Origin: a virus
Virus record (IMG/VR): IMGVR_UViG_3300031951_000452
Location: 1 to 39,603 of that record
DNA: 39,603 nt
Direction: 5' to 3' (one strand)
The notes below the pieces were generated by a model. That model was not told where the DNA came from, searched no databases, and was given only the letters and a program-made list of their open reading frames with translations. Positions 1 through 9,800 of the stretch are shown here, in pieces. Position numbers and translations under genes: made by a program. Each line of letters starts with the position of its first letter. Positions within the stretch are counted from its first letter, which is position 1.

Positions 1-2
1 CC

Positions 3-593
3 AAGACTAGTCAAGAGGGTAAGCAGATCAAGGCTTGTGCTGATCAGAAGCGTCTCGCTGTTGTGGCTGCTGATGACCCGACCGGTCCTGTATACTTGTT
101 GCAGGTTACTCCTGCTGCATTGAAGGGACTGAACGCATACCAGAAAGAACTTGCTATTCGTGGCATCGCACCGGAACTTATCCAGACGAAGATTTCTTTT
201 GATACTGATGCCTCGTTCCCGAAACTTGTCTTCAGTTTCGGTGGGTTCAACGATGGTGAAACACAAGAAGCTGTAGATAAACTGTTTGGCTCACGGGAAG
301 TCATTGAGATTACAGGTGAAAAGGCAGACGTAGTGAGAGCAATCCCGCAGTCTGCCCCTAAGCCTGTATTAGTCGCACCGAAACCTACTCCAGTTGTAGA
401 GGCTCCTGCTCCCACTCCTGCCCCTGTGGTAGAAGAAGCTGCTGCTCCTAAGAGAGGTTTCGGTGCTGCTACCACTGAAGTTAAGGCAGCGCCTAAAGTT
501 GTGGATAAACCTGCTCAGACAACCGCTGCTTCAACATTAGCTAGTGAAATCCTCGCACTAGTTGGAGAGGACATGGACGCAGATGACGCCTAA
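3..593 (+). CDS. Putative single-stranded DNA-binding protein (5' end outside window)
   Basis: The frame is open from the first complete codon at position 3, so the true start lies left of the window; the GTG at 63 is internal and lacks a convincing ribosome site. The visible 196 residues fall into three parts. First is a folded-looking domain with the segments LLQVTPAALKGLNAYQ and FPKLVFSFGGF. Next is a long Pro/Ala-rich linker (KPVLVAPKPTPVVEAPAP and similar). Last is a short acidic C-terminus, GEDMDADDA. A core domain, flexible linker and acidic tail is the build of phage and bacterial SSB proteins, where the tail recruits replication partners. It sits two genes upstream of the primase-helicase, which fits a role at the fork. 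I do not recognise the core fold with certainty, so SSB is an inference from architecture and position. Confidence 0.5.
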   Translation, partial: KTSQEGKQIKACADQKRLAVVAADDPTGPVYLLQVTPAALKGLNAYQKELAIRGIAPELIQTKISFDTDASFPKLVFSFGGFNDGETQEAVDKLFGSREVIEITGEKADVVRAIPQSAPKPVLVAPKPTPVVEAPAPTPAPVVEEAAAPKRGFGAATTEVKAAPKVVDKPAQTTAASTLASEILALVGEDMDADDA

Positions 594-870
594 TAAGACG
601 CCAATAGACTTCCTGAAAGTCGATCAGCTACGCAAACATATGTTGTTGACTGCATCTGATATGTCGAAGATATTCGGATGTTCTCGCATGACCTACTACT
701 CATGGATAAGAGGGCAGCCACTCCGTAAAACAAACGACGATATAGTCAGGCGTAAGATACGTGTGCTCCTAGCTATTATGACGGAACACAACTGGCCCAC
801 ACCAGAAGTTATCGGGATGGAACAGGCTAACCGTAAGAAGTATCTTGATGAGTTAATAAAGCAGTACTGA
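583..870 (+). CDS. Small helix-turn-helix DNA-binding protein, 95 aa
   Basis: The start chosen is ATG 583, which overlaps the end of the preceding gene by 11 bases; GGAGAGG lies 12 bases upstream, so coupling is likely. Residues about 18-45 (HMLLTASDMSKIFGCSRMTY, then YSWIRGQPL) match a helix-turn-helix of the XRE/Cro type: an Ala-containing first helix, a Gly turn and a recognition helix with SRMTYYSW. A charged C-terminal helix follows. It is probably a sequence-specific DNA binder, either a transcriptional regulator of the phage or a replication accessory factor. Its place between the SSB-like gene and the primase does not separate these. No ligand-binding or protease domain is present, so it is not a full CI-type repressor. 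Confidence 0.6.
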   Translation: MTPNKTPIDFLKVDQLRKHMLLTASDMSKIFGCSRMTYYSWIRGQPLRKTNDDIVRRKIRVLLAIMTEHNWPTPEVIGMEQANRKKYLDELIKQY

Positions 871-876
871 CATACA

Positions 877-899
877 GGGGAGGGGTATCCCCCCTCCCC
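877..899 (+). terminator. Strong GC hairpin between small HTH gene and primase
   Basis: GGGGAGGGG (877-885) pairs perfectly with CCCCTCCCC (891-899) around a 5-base loop. It fills most of the 48-base gap before the primase gene. No T-tract follows (AAACCACTAA comes next), so it is not a canonical intrinsic terminator. An attenuating or mRNA-stabilising hairpin is more likely. The primase ribosome site AAGGGG begins 9 bases after the stem. Confidence 0.45.
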
Positions 900-918
900 A
901 AACCACTAAGGGGCAGAT

Positions 919-3801
919 ATGAATACGTTGGAATTTCTCCAGCGAGTCTTGCCGTCAGATGGATTTTATGCAACCGCCGTCATAAGTGATGTCGTAAAGC
1001 ATGGATTCTTCTCGACCGTAGAAGAACTCGCACAAGCAATAGACCGATCAGAACGCCGCAATGAGAATGTGTATTACGCGGTGGCATCATTCAAATCCAA
1101 GGGCGCTAGGAAGCAGGACAATGTTCATGCTATCAAGTCGTTCTACCTTGATATCGATTGCGGTGAGGGTAAACCATATCCACACTGGCACGATGGGCTG
1201 AAAGCCCTGCTCAAATTTATGGGCGAGACAAACCTGCCCAAGCCTATGGTAGTTTTCTCAGGCAACGGGCTTCATGTTTATTGGACACTAACCAGAAGTT
1301 TATCTCCAGATGAGTGGCTACCTATTGCTCGTGCTCTCAAGGACACGGCTATCAAGAGCGGCCTTCATATAGACCCTGCTGTCACAGCGGACAGCGCACG
1401 AATCTTGCGCCCCATTGGGACTCATAACCCAAAGGGTGGGCTGCTTGTTGATCTGAAGATCGATGCTCCGGCTATTGACCCTGAAGATATTTTTGAGTGC
1501 TTAAAAATATCCGCGATGAAGTCACGGATTATAAATGGTGGAGCCATAGATAGCCCTCTTACTGGTCTAACATTAACAAAACCTGTTCAGTCTAATCTTT
1601 TAAGTAGCCTCGCTGTTAAGCAGGATTATCCCCCTGCTATGCCAGCCGTAGTTGCATCCAAGTGCAAGCAGATTGATTGGGCCACAAAGAACCAGAGCGA
1701 AGTACCCGAACCATTATGGTACAGCCTCATGGGGATTGCGGCGTTCTGCGTAGACCCAGAAGCTACCGCTGTGGAGTGGAGTCAGAACCATCCGTCATTC
1801 GATTACAACTCGACAATTAGAAAAGTTAACCATTGGCGCAATGCAGCAACAGGCCCAACAACCTGCAACAAGTTTAACGAACTTAGACCAGAGGGCTGCA
1901 AGGGATGTAAGTTCAAGGACAAGATAGGTAGCCCTGCCCGACTTGGATTGCAGTACCAAGAAGTTGCTGTTGCCCAGACTGCACCAGACAAAGCCGCATC
2001 TATCATACCGATTCCTAAACCATTCAAGCGCACTGCCACTGGTATCAAGATGACCCTCGACGAGTCGGATATCGATATATGCAAGTTCGACATATATCCA
2101 GTCAGCTATGGTAGAGATGAGTCACTTGGCTATGAAGTAGTGCGCTACCACTGGAACCGTCCGCATATTGGGTGGCAAGAACTTGTCCTTAGACAAGCGC
2201 ATCTCAACGAAGAGAACAACCGTGAGTTCGCTTCTCACACTGCTGATCAAGGGATTGTCTTAAGCAGTAAAACTCAAACAAGGTACTTCCAACATATGCT
2301 TAGATCATACATGGATGAACTGCGGAACATCCGCACGATGACAAACCTATATAATACAATGGGTTGGAAAGAAAACTTCTCAGAGTTTATTTTAGGTGAT
2401 GTGATGTACCGCCGGAATCCAGACGGCACAGTGTCCGCTGAAGACATAACCCTATCACAAACCTCTAACAGAGTTACTGACGAACTGTATGGTAGCAGGG
2501 GAACTGTCGAAGAGTGGAGAGACTTCACCGCCATACTAGATAAAGCGGACATGCCTATACATATGTTTGCACTTGGCATTGCGTTCTCTTCTCCGCTGTA
2601 TGCGTTCACTGGTCTGAAGGGTATGGTCGTATCGCTATATGGTTCCACGGGTGGTGGTAAAACCCTTGCCCAGTACTGGATGCAGTCTGTCTATGGTAAT
2701 CCAGATCGTTTGCATTTTGCAGCTAAGTTCACACAGAATACCCTGTTCTCTAGGATGGGCCTCTACTCCAACATGCCGTTCACTATCGACGAAGTAACTA
2801 TGATGGCTGACAAAGAGGTCGGTGACTTCCTCTATCTGGTATCTCAGGGACAAGAGAAGGCCCGACTCAATCGCAATGCCGAGGAACGCTCAACTAAATC
2901 ATGGTGCTTGCCCGTTGTTGTATCCACAAATAAGTCTATGCAATCTAAACTGATATCATCTGGACTGGATACCGATGCCCAGATGGCCCGACTCCTAGAA
3001 ATAACTGTGTACCCACATAAGCTGTTCACCAAGGACAGCACGGTAGGCCGGAAGATATACCAGTTTCTCATGTCGAACTATGGGACTGTTGGCCCTGTAC
3101 TGATCAGGAAGTACCTTGAGATTGGTGAGGTCGGTATCAAGGCTATGATTGCTGAAGCCACGTCATCATTCCACAAGGAGTATGGAGCAAGGTTCTCAGG
3201 TGAAGAGCGGTATTGGGAGCAGTGCATCATCCTAGCGAGTGTCGGAAACAAGATTGCTGCTGAGTGCGGACTGATAGCCTACGACCCGAAAAGGGCAACC
3301 GAGTACGTGCTACAACAAATTGGTGCTATCCGTAAGGCCGCTGTCGATAACAAGATGGATGCGTTCGATACGCTGGCTGAGTACATGAACGATACTGCTG
3401 ATGCTGCTGTGACTATCATGCACACTGTTGGTCAGAAACCTGCACTAGATTATGCCCGTGTACCAAGAGCAGATATCCGTGTCCGCTTTGATGTGTACAG
3501 GTCAGCCGCAACAAGTACGTTTGATCGTGGAACCATGATGATTGACCGCATCCACTTCAGGAAATGGATGTCAGCCAAGGGCGTTGACTGGAAGTCATTC
3601 TTGTCTGAACTTGTTCTGGAGAACGTAGTGGCTACGCCGAAGTCAGAGAAGATGAACCTTGGCAAAGACACACCAACAAAGTTAGGGCAGTCATACGTAA
3701 TCGGTATCAACCTGAATCATCCACGGTTGAGCGGCATCCTAGATGCAGCCGATGGCACAATGGATGATCTTACACTAGGCAAGTTGTCGGTGGTGCAGTG
3801 A
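919..3801 (+). CDS. Primase-helicase fusion (AEP-type primase with DUF927-like ATPase)
   Basis: ATG 919 follows AAGGGG with 5-base spacing. Residues about 1-250 form an archaeo-eukaryotic-type primase. FYLDIDCG at 75-82 supplies two metal-binding aspartates (D78, D80), SGNGLHVYW at 114-122 supplies the catalytic histidine, and ARILRPIGTHN at about 160-170 is the conserved arginine/HN motif of RepB-like primases. A Cys cluster near 316-330 (TCNKF then CKGC) looks like a zinc knuckle. Residues about 540-720 form a P-loop ATPase of the DUF927 kind: Walker A GSTGGGKT at 575-582, Walker B FTIDEV with D624/E625, and a sensor VVSTN near 670. The protein should prime and unwind DNA at the phage fork. 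It is the last gene of the rightward operon and ends exactly where the leftward operon ends. No DNA polymerase is visible here. Confidence 0.85.
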   Translation: MNTLEFLQRVLPSDGFYATAVISDVVKHGFFSTVEELAQAIDRSERRNENVYYAVASFKSKGARKQDNVHAIKSFYLDIDCGEGKPYPHWHDGLKALLKFMGETNLPKPMVVFSGNGLHVYWTLTRSLSPDEWLPIARALKDTAIKSGLHIDPAVTADSARILRPIGTHNPKGGLLVDLKIDAPAIDPEDIFECLKISAMKSRIINGGAIDSPLTGLTLTKPVQSNLLSSLAVKQDYPPAMPAVVASKCKQIDWATKNQSEVPEPLWYSLMGIAAFCVDPEATAVEWSQNHPSFDYNSTIRKVNHWRNAATGPTTCNKFNELRPEGCKGCKFKDKIGSPARLGLQYQEVAVAQTAPDKAASIIPIPKPFKRTATGIKMTLDESDIDICKFDIYPVSYGRDESLGYEVVRYHWNRPHIGWQELVLRQAHLNEENNREFASHTADQGIVLSSKTQTRYFQHMLRSYMDELRNIRTMTNLYNTMGWKENFSEFILGDVMYRRNPDGTVSAEDITLSQTSNRVTDELYGSRGTVEEWRDFTAILDKADMPIHMFALGIAFSSPLYAFTGLKGMVVSLYGSTGGGKTLAQYWMQSVYGNPDRLHFAAKFTQNTLFSRMGLYSNMPFTIDEVTMMADKEVGDFLYLVSQGQEKARLNRNAEERSTKSWCLPVVVSTNKSMQSKLISSGLDTDAQMARLLEITVYPHKLFTKDSTVGRKIYQFLMSNYGTVGPVLIRKYLEIGEVGIKAMIAEATSSFHKEYGARFSGEERYWEQCIILASVGNKIAAECGLIAYDPKRATEYVLQQIGAIRKAAVDNKMDAFDTLAEYMNDTADAAVTIMHTVGQKPALDYARVPRADIRVRFDVYRSAATSTFDRGTMMIDRIHFRKWMSAKGVDWKSFLSELVLENVVATPKSEKMNLGKDTPTKLGQSYVIGINLNHPRLSGILDAADGTMDDLTLGKLSVVQ

Positions 3802-3817
3802 TTACTGCACTGCACCA
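3791..3817. terminator. Bidirectional hairpin over two convergent stop codons
   Basis: TGGTGCAGTG (3791-3800) and CACTGCACCA (3808-3817) form a perfect 10-base inverted repeat with a 7-base loop. The rightward stop TGA (3799-3801) and the leftward stop TAA (complement of 3802-3804) abut with no spacer and lie at the hairpin centre, so both proteins end in a similar VQ tail. There is no clear T-run on either side. It is suited to blocking both convergent transcripts, though as a classical intrinsic terminator it is incomplete. Confidence 0.6.
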
Positions 3818-6800
3818 TCCTTCACATCAAGCCCGTATATATTCAGGTAATCGATAACGTCTTGCTTCAAACCCTTTGGAGCAGTGCGTAGATATCTGAC
3901 AGACGATGAACTCATCGCCTCTTTAGCTGCTTTCTTGATAGCCAGATCAAAGTCTTTTATCTCAAAGCCTGTGCCTTTTGCGTCGATATTATGCTGCTTA
4001 ACCTGCTGTTTGATTCTGGTCATATCAGCCCTGTTGTTAGAGACAGCAGCCCTACGGTAGGCATCCACAAATTCTTTTTTGACTGCGGCTACATACGCAC
4101 CGCCGCCCTTGGATATGCGAATGACATCATTAGTCTTTGTTGTATCTGCTGGCATGAAGCCAAGTAGACGAAAACCTAGAACCATAGGGCCGACAGTTTG
4201 GAGCGCGACCTTGCCATCAGACGTAGTGACCTTGCCATCTTGGTAGTACACAAGCGTGTCACTAAGCGCACGAACCCCAGCAAACGGAGACTTCCGCATA
4301 ATATCGTTTATCGTTGTGGTATCAGGCTTTAGCCCAACGACTTCAGCGGCATAAGATACAATATCTTTTGCGTTGGTTGCTATACTTGTTATACCGCCAA
4401 CGATAGGTCCGGCAAAGTTTGCGATTTCTCTAATAGGGTCAGAACCATAGTTGAGCGCCCCCGTCAGCGGAATGATATCACCAAACCCTGAGCGGGACGA
4501 TACTGTAGCACCGGTCATCTCGTCAACAAGTCCACGCATGATATACGGTGTGAGTCCCGGTACAATGGAGTTCAGGAACAGCATGACTTCACCTTCAGCA
4601 GACTTCTTTTTGATGTTGAGTGACTGCATCAGGAAGTCAGCAAGGTCGAGCAAGTCATCTGCGAATGGAACACCCTTCAGTCCGCTCAATAGAAGGATTG
4701 TCCCGATCATTGCCGCTTGACCACTCGGTGACAGATTTCTCATCATGCCCAAAGTCAGCACAACAAACTGCTTGTACATAAACAACAGGCTGCCGATCCC
4801 ATCGTAAGCAATTCTTGGGCGGTTGTACATGGCGTACTGGCCCTGTGTCATGTCAATGGTGCGGCTTGTAACAACCCGTGATCTTGCCTGTGCTTCCGAC
4901 TCAGTAAGACCTTCAGCCAGTGCGCGTTCCTTCTCAAGCCGATAGGTAGCAAGCGCAGTGACTCTACGATTGTAGGCTTCTGTGTACGAAAACATAAACA
5001 TGTAGCCGCGTATTCCAGCCTGTACGTTACCGCTGCGGATGCCGCCGCGCTTTGTTCCGAGAAGAGTATTGGCTTCCGATGGCTGTAGAGAACCGGTAAG
5101 TGTTTCACTCAGAAGATACTTGGCCTCATCCTCAGTCATACCGTTGCGGCGTTCACCCGCTGTCCAAGGCTTCTCAACTAGCTTGGTCAGGTAGTCAGAG
5201 TCAGCCAGTTTATAATTACCAACATCCTTACCTGCGATGGACAAGGCTTTGAACGCTTTCGAATACCCATAGCCAAGTCCGTATGAACGAGCCGGATTGT
5301 AGGTAGCCAGATAGTTCAAGCTATGCGTACCAAGGGACAACAAGTTGACCATTGCTGTGGCAACCGAACCGCCTAGTTGCATGGTAACAACTGCTGTTTT
5401 GATGCGCGATACGACAGGTCCACTTAGAGCGTCCTCGACAGCATTCGCCGTATCAAGCTGTTGACCATGCCATTCAATGAGCGCACTGGCTTCGTTAAAG
5501 TAGCTATTGCCCTCACCTTTTGTAGCTACTGTCTTGGCTACCGAACCATCTTCCTTGAGCATATCTACTGCTGGCCTACGCTTAGGAGCCGAGTAAACAT
5601 ATTTATATGCGTAATCATTGTACTCGCGTACTGCCTGTGCCTTCCGAGATGGGTCTTTCTCTGCATCGACTGCGAGTCTTAGGGCTTTCAACTTGCTTGG
5701 CTCACCTTGCCACGCAGATTTATTAAGCATGACAGCATCTGTCTGCCTTCTGTATCTGATCTTTGCCGATACGTGTGAACTTGTTTCTATGTGGTCTGCA
5801 ATGGAGCCAACAACATCAGCGTTAAAACCGGGGTTACCGCTGAACCGTAACCGAGAACGACGTGAATCACCCTGCTTGGTCATAGAAACAACAAGGCGCT
5901 CACGTTCCTGAGGGGTTATGCTGACGTTGTTTCTAGCCAAGTAGTTCACAAAGTTGCTGAAATCTCCTGACTCACCAACGGACCGATTCACAGCAGCCTT
6001 ACCAGACTCTACCCTAAACCTGACCGAAACAGTTTTACCGTCAGAGTTAACGACATCAAAGTCCTTGCCTTCCCATATAGCAGCAAGTCCGTTTTCTTTC
6101 TGCCCAGTCTCTTTGTTTTTGAAACCGTCTATAATCCCGTCAACTTCATCAATAGAGTCAGCCCGTGGAGTTGGCATGACATCCTTGAATGCCTCAGCAA
6201 GTTGTACAGGGTTACCACTTTTATCGTATGCCACAAGGCGAACCTCATACTTCCCCCTATGGATAAGCGGAGCATACGACGTTCTGATTGTTGTCTTGGC
6301 ATCTATCTCAGCGTTACGTGCATCGACTTCCGAGAAGACGCTGTTAGCAATATGTTGTTGAATATCGCCAAGCGCCTTGTCACCCGAAATATTCATACGC
6401 TGTAGAGTGGTTAGAGCAGCACGTACCTTGTCGTACTCAGGAACAGCGAAGATGGTTGCAGCCTTCTCTGTACTACCAGCCTGCGGAGACAACCAATCTT
6501 TCATCTTATCGGTTTTGTAGAAGGCACGGGTTACCTCATACAGGAAATCCTTAGCCAGTGCCGTACTTGCTTCACTAGGTTCTACCTTGTCTGTACCGAT
6601 AGATGATACGATATCGGACTCCAGAATAGACCTGTACTGCTTTATGATGGCTTTAAGTGCAGAGACTTCAGCCTGAGTAGCTGAGGTATCCTCCGGTAAA
6701 AGAGCCTTCACTACGTCGCTGACAAGCTCCGTCTGTTGGTACTGTGCGCTAAGATATGTTTGCTCAAGTTTGTCGAGAGCGGCTTTGTTAACCACTGCCC

Positions 6801-9800
6801 TCTGCTCAAGGTAGATTTTCCAAGCCTTACTGCTCTCGTCTATATTCTCTTGAACTTTTTCCTGAAGTTCACCGAGTGCGTTCTTGATCTCAAAACCTTT
6901 TCTAAACTGGTCGGCAGTCACCAACCCATCAGCCATTACCTGATCAGCAACAGCCTTGTTGAGCGTCGGATACCCGGAACCATTAAGGACAAACAAGCTA
7001 CCATATCCTGTTATGTCACTGTCTTTAGTAGACTGCAGCATATACATACGCGCTTGGGCTAGGTACTGACCTGCCTTAGTAAGATCATCTTGGGATGGGC
7101 CACCGAACACAGACCCCATACCGGTAAACTTGTTCATGTCCTCAAGCTGGCTGATGAGACTACGAGCAAGATTGTTCTGTGCCTTGAACAGGTTATAGAT
7201 TGTAGTTAGACCCTCGCTATGCCGAGCCTTTTGATCCAAGGTTGAGAATATATCCGCAGTGATTTTAACTGCCTGCTGCAATTTGTCGGGGCTTGTGAAG
7301 AAGCTACGCATGTTATCAAGTACAGTAAGATTGTCTCCTACCCGATTAAGACCGCCTGATGCAGCCGATGCAAAAGTAACATCAGAACGGGAGAACATAC
7401 CGTCCATCGCGGTTTGGGTCATATCAGATATCGTGTCGGTAATGCTGTCATTGCTGAAGAAGTTACCTGTGATGCCCCTACGAACATACATACGAGACTG
7501 ATGGATGAGCATACGAGCAGCATCATCGTCGAACTCAAAGCCCATACGGTTCAGTGCATTCTTGATGAAGTTCCACACTCTACGGATTGTAGAGGTATCC
7601 AGTTCAGCGGCCCGCTGTGCCAGTACTTCCTCAATAGCTTCAAGCTTGCTCATACCGTGGAGGTCGATGAGTTCATCAGCCGCGTTACGGACTTCACTGT
7701 CCTGATTATATGCTTGGTTAAGCATGGACTTCAGGTTCGCATCAGACATGATGGACTTAAATCCGAAGTGACCGAGTGCTTCATGGGCCAAGACAAACTT
7801 AAGCTGCTGCTCAGTCTGTACGAAGTCACTGAAGATAATGATATCCTTGCCGAAGGAATATCCAACAGCCTTAGTTGTAGCAAAGTCCCCTGCTTCACGC
7901 GCAGCGTTAGCACGTTCATACAGCTTAGGGTTAGTAGCCTTGAGATCAGCCACGTTCTTAGCCACATGGACAGTAGGGGCGTTAACGAACTTTCTCACCA
8001 TACCAGCAACGAGCATCTTGACTCGTCCGATTACCATAGGCTCAGGGATTGGCGTCCCGTCAAGGCGAAGATACAAACCGCCGCTTTTGTCTTGCCTAGC
8101 TTTAGATGCAGCCCTCAACTGACTAAGGCGGGCTTCTTTGATTTGCTGTTCGCGTGATATAGGATCGGGTTTATTGACAGATTCCTGAACATCCGCCGGT
8201 AGGTCTGTGGCCTTAGCCAGTAGTCCCTTCAGTTCTGGAACAAGGTTGTATGTCTTAGCAAACTGAATCCACTCTTTGACGGACGCAGTTGGGTCTGCTT
8301 TCAGGATACTAGTGATCTTATCTTTAAGAGAAGAGCGAAGCGCCTGTCCTATTGTCTTACCGATACCAGAGTTAGGAGCAGTAGCAGCAATGATATAGCC
8401 GACTGCATCCTCGTCCCCAGAGAAAGCGAGATCAACCATATTAGCCGTAGGTTTCTTGGCTTCAGCAAGACTCGTTGCTTCTGCTAGATCATTTACTACG
8501 GAGCGGGTTGTTACGTTTGTTGCCCGTTTTGGAGCTTCTGTCTGAAGGTTTTCTGAGGGAACGCTTCCCTCTTCCGGTTTTCCCACGGGAGACACCGCCC
8601 CCTGCGGTGTCACTGGAGTTTCTTTGGCCTTAACTTTTTCTAGTGCGGCTTTATTTAGCGCAGCTATATTCTCAGATGTATTTTGTGGGTTTAGGTTTAG
8701 TCTAAATGTAGAGCGCGGTGCCACGCTCTCAATCGCAGCTTTGTTTATAACAACAAACTCGGTCCGCCCTCTAACATCAGTGCCGGAAACAACGCCATAA
8801 CCATCTGCCACGTACTGGTCGATGGTTTCTTTAGACAGACGCGTAATGTCTCTATTGTGTTGTACAATGCGTACTCCGGGGGCTATACGGATATCATATA
8901 CAGCCCCATCTTTGCCAGCATACTCAGTTGCCTGATTATCATTTTCTTCACTGGTGGTATACAAACCCCCATACACGCGCCCTTTTTTACCCTGCTTCAT
9001 CTGGTCTGCTGGTCGGATAATTTGGATGTTGTCCAGAGTAAGGCCCGGTTTACCGCCGTGAACAAGCGTGAGCCCTTCTGGACCAACGACAGTCTCACTT
9101 TTTGCAGCAGGAGTTTCCTTAGTAGGCGCAACAGGCTGCGTCGTAAAATCAAATGCCATTTGAGCAGAAGGATCGTAAGTCTCCTGTTGTACTTGCGGTA
9201 CAGCAAATGCGCGTTCACGATCAGCCATTGCCCTCTGAGACGCAAACTGCTCAGATGTCTGCATAGGTAAGGCAACTTGCCCTTGCCCACGCCGAAGTAA
9301 CTGAGAACCCGGTCGCTGAAACAGTGGGAGCTGTTGAGCAGGGAATGGTTGTGCCTCTGGAATAGCCGTAGGCTCTGGCATAGCCGGAGCGTTATACTGA
9401 TTAATATCCTGCTGCATCTGTTGCTGACGTACTTGTTGCTGAAAGTTGCCAGCCGACTGCAGTCCTGCATTAAAATCTTGCCTAGCGGCTTCCCTAGCGG
9501 CAATAACTGGACCTAATCGTGCAGCCATCAACGGATTAGTAGGAGGAGCGACCTGCTGAGGGATCAGGTTCTGTAACTGCTGCAACATCATATTGCCCTG
9601 AGGCGGTAGGGCAGTCTGAACAGGTTGAGCAGGTAATCTTGGTTGGGTAAGCAGGTTCGGTTGGGCAATACTCTGCGGTGCAGCCTGTGGTACAGGTCCA
9701 GAAGATATATCCCTAAGATTCTGCATCAAGTTTGCTTGACCTTGAGGGATGATAACTGCAGGTTCACCAAGGAAAGCCCTGCGACGATCAGCAAATGGGT

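Noticed and set aside
7414-8157. Long + strand open frame (247 codons) opposite the giant gene
   Set aside because: It lies entirely antisense to the 2487-codon gene, has no ribosome site, and its product has no recognisable pattern; similar shadows occur all along this gene.
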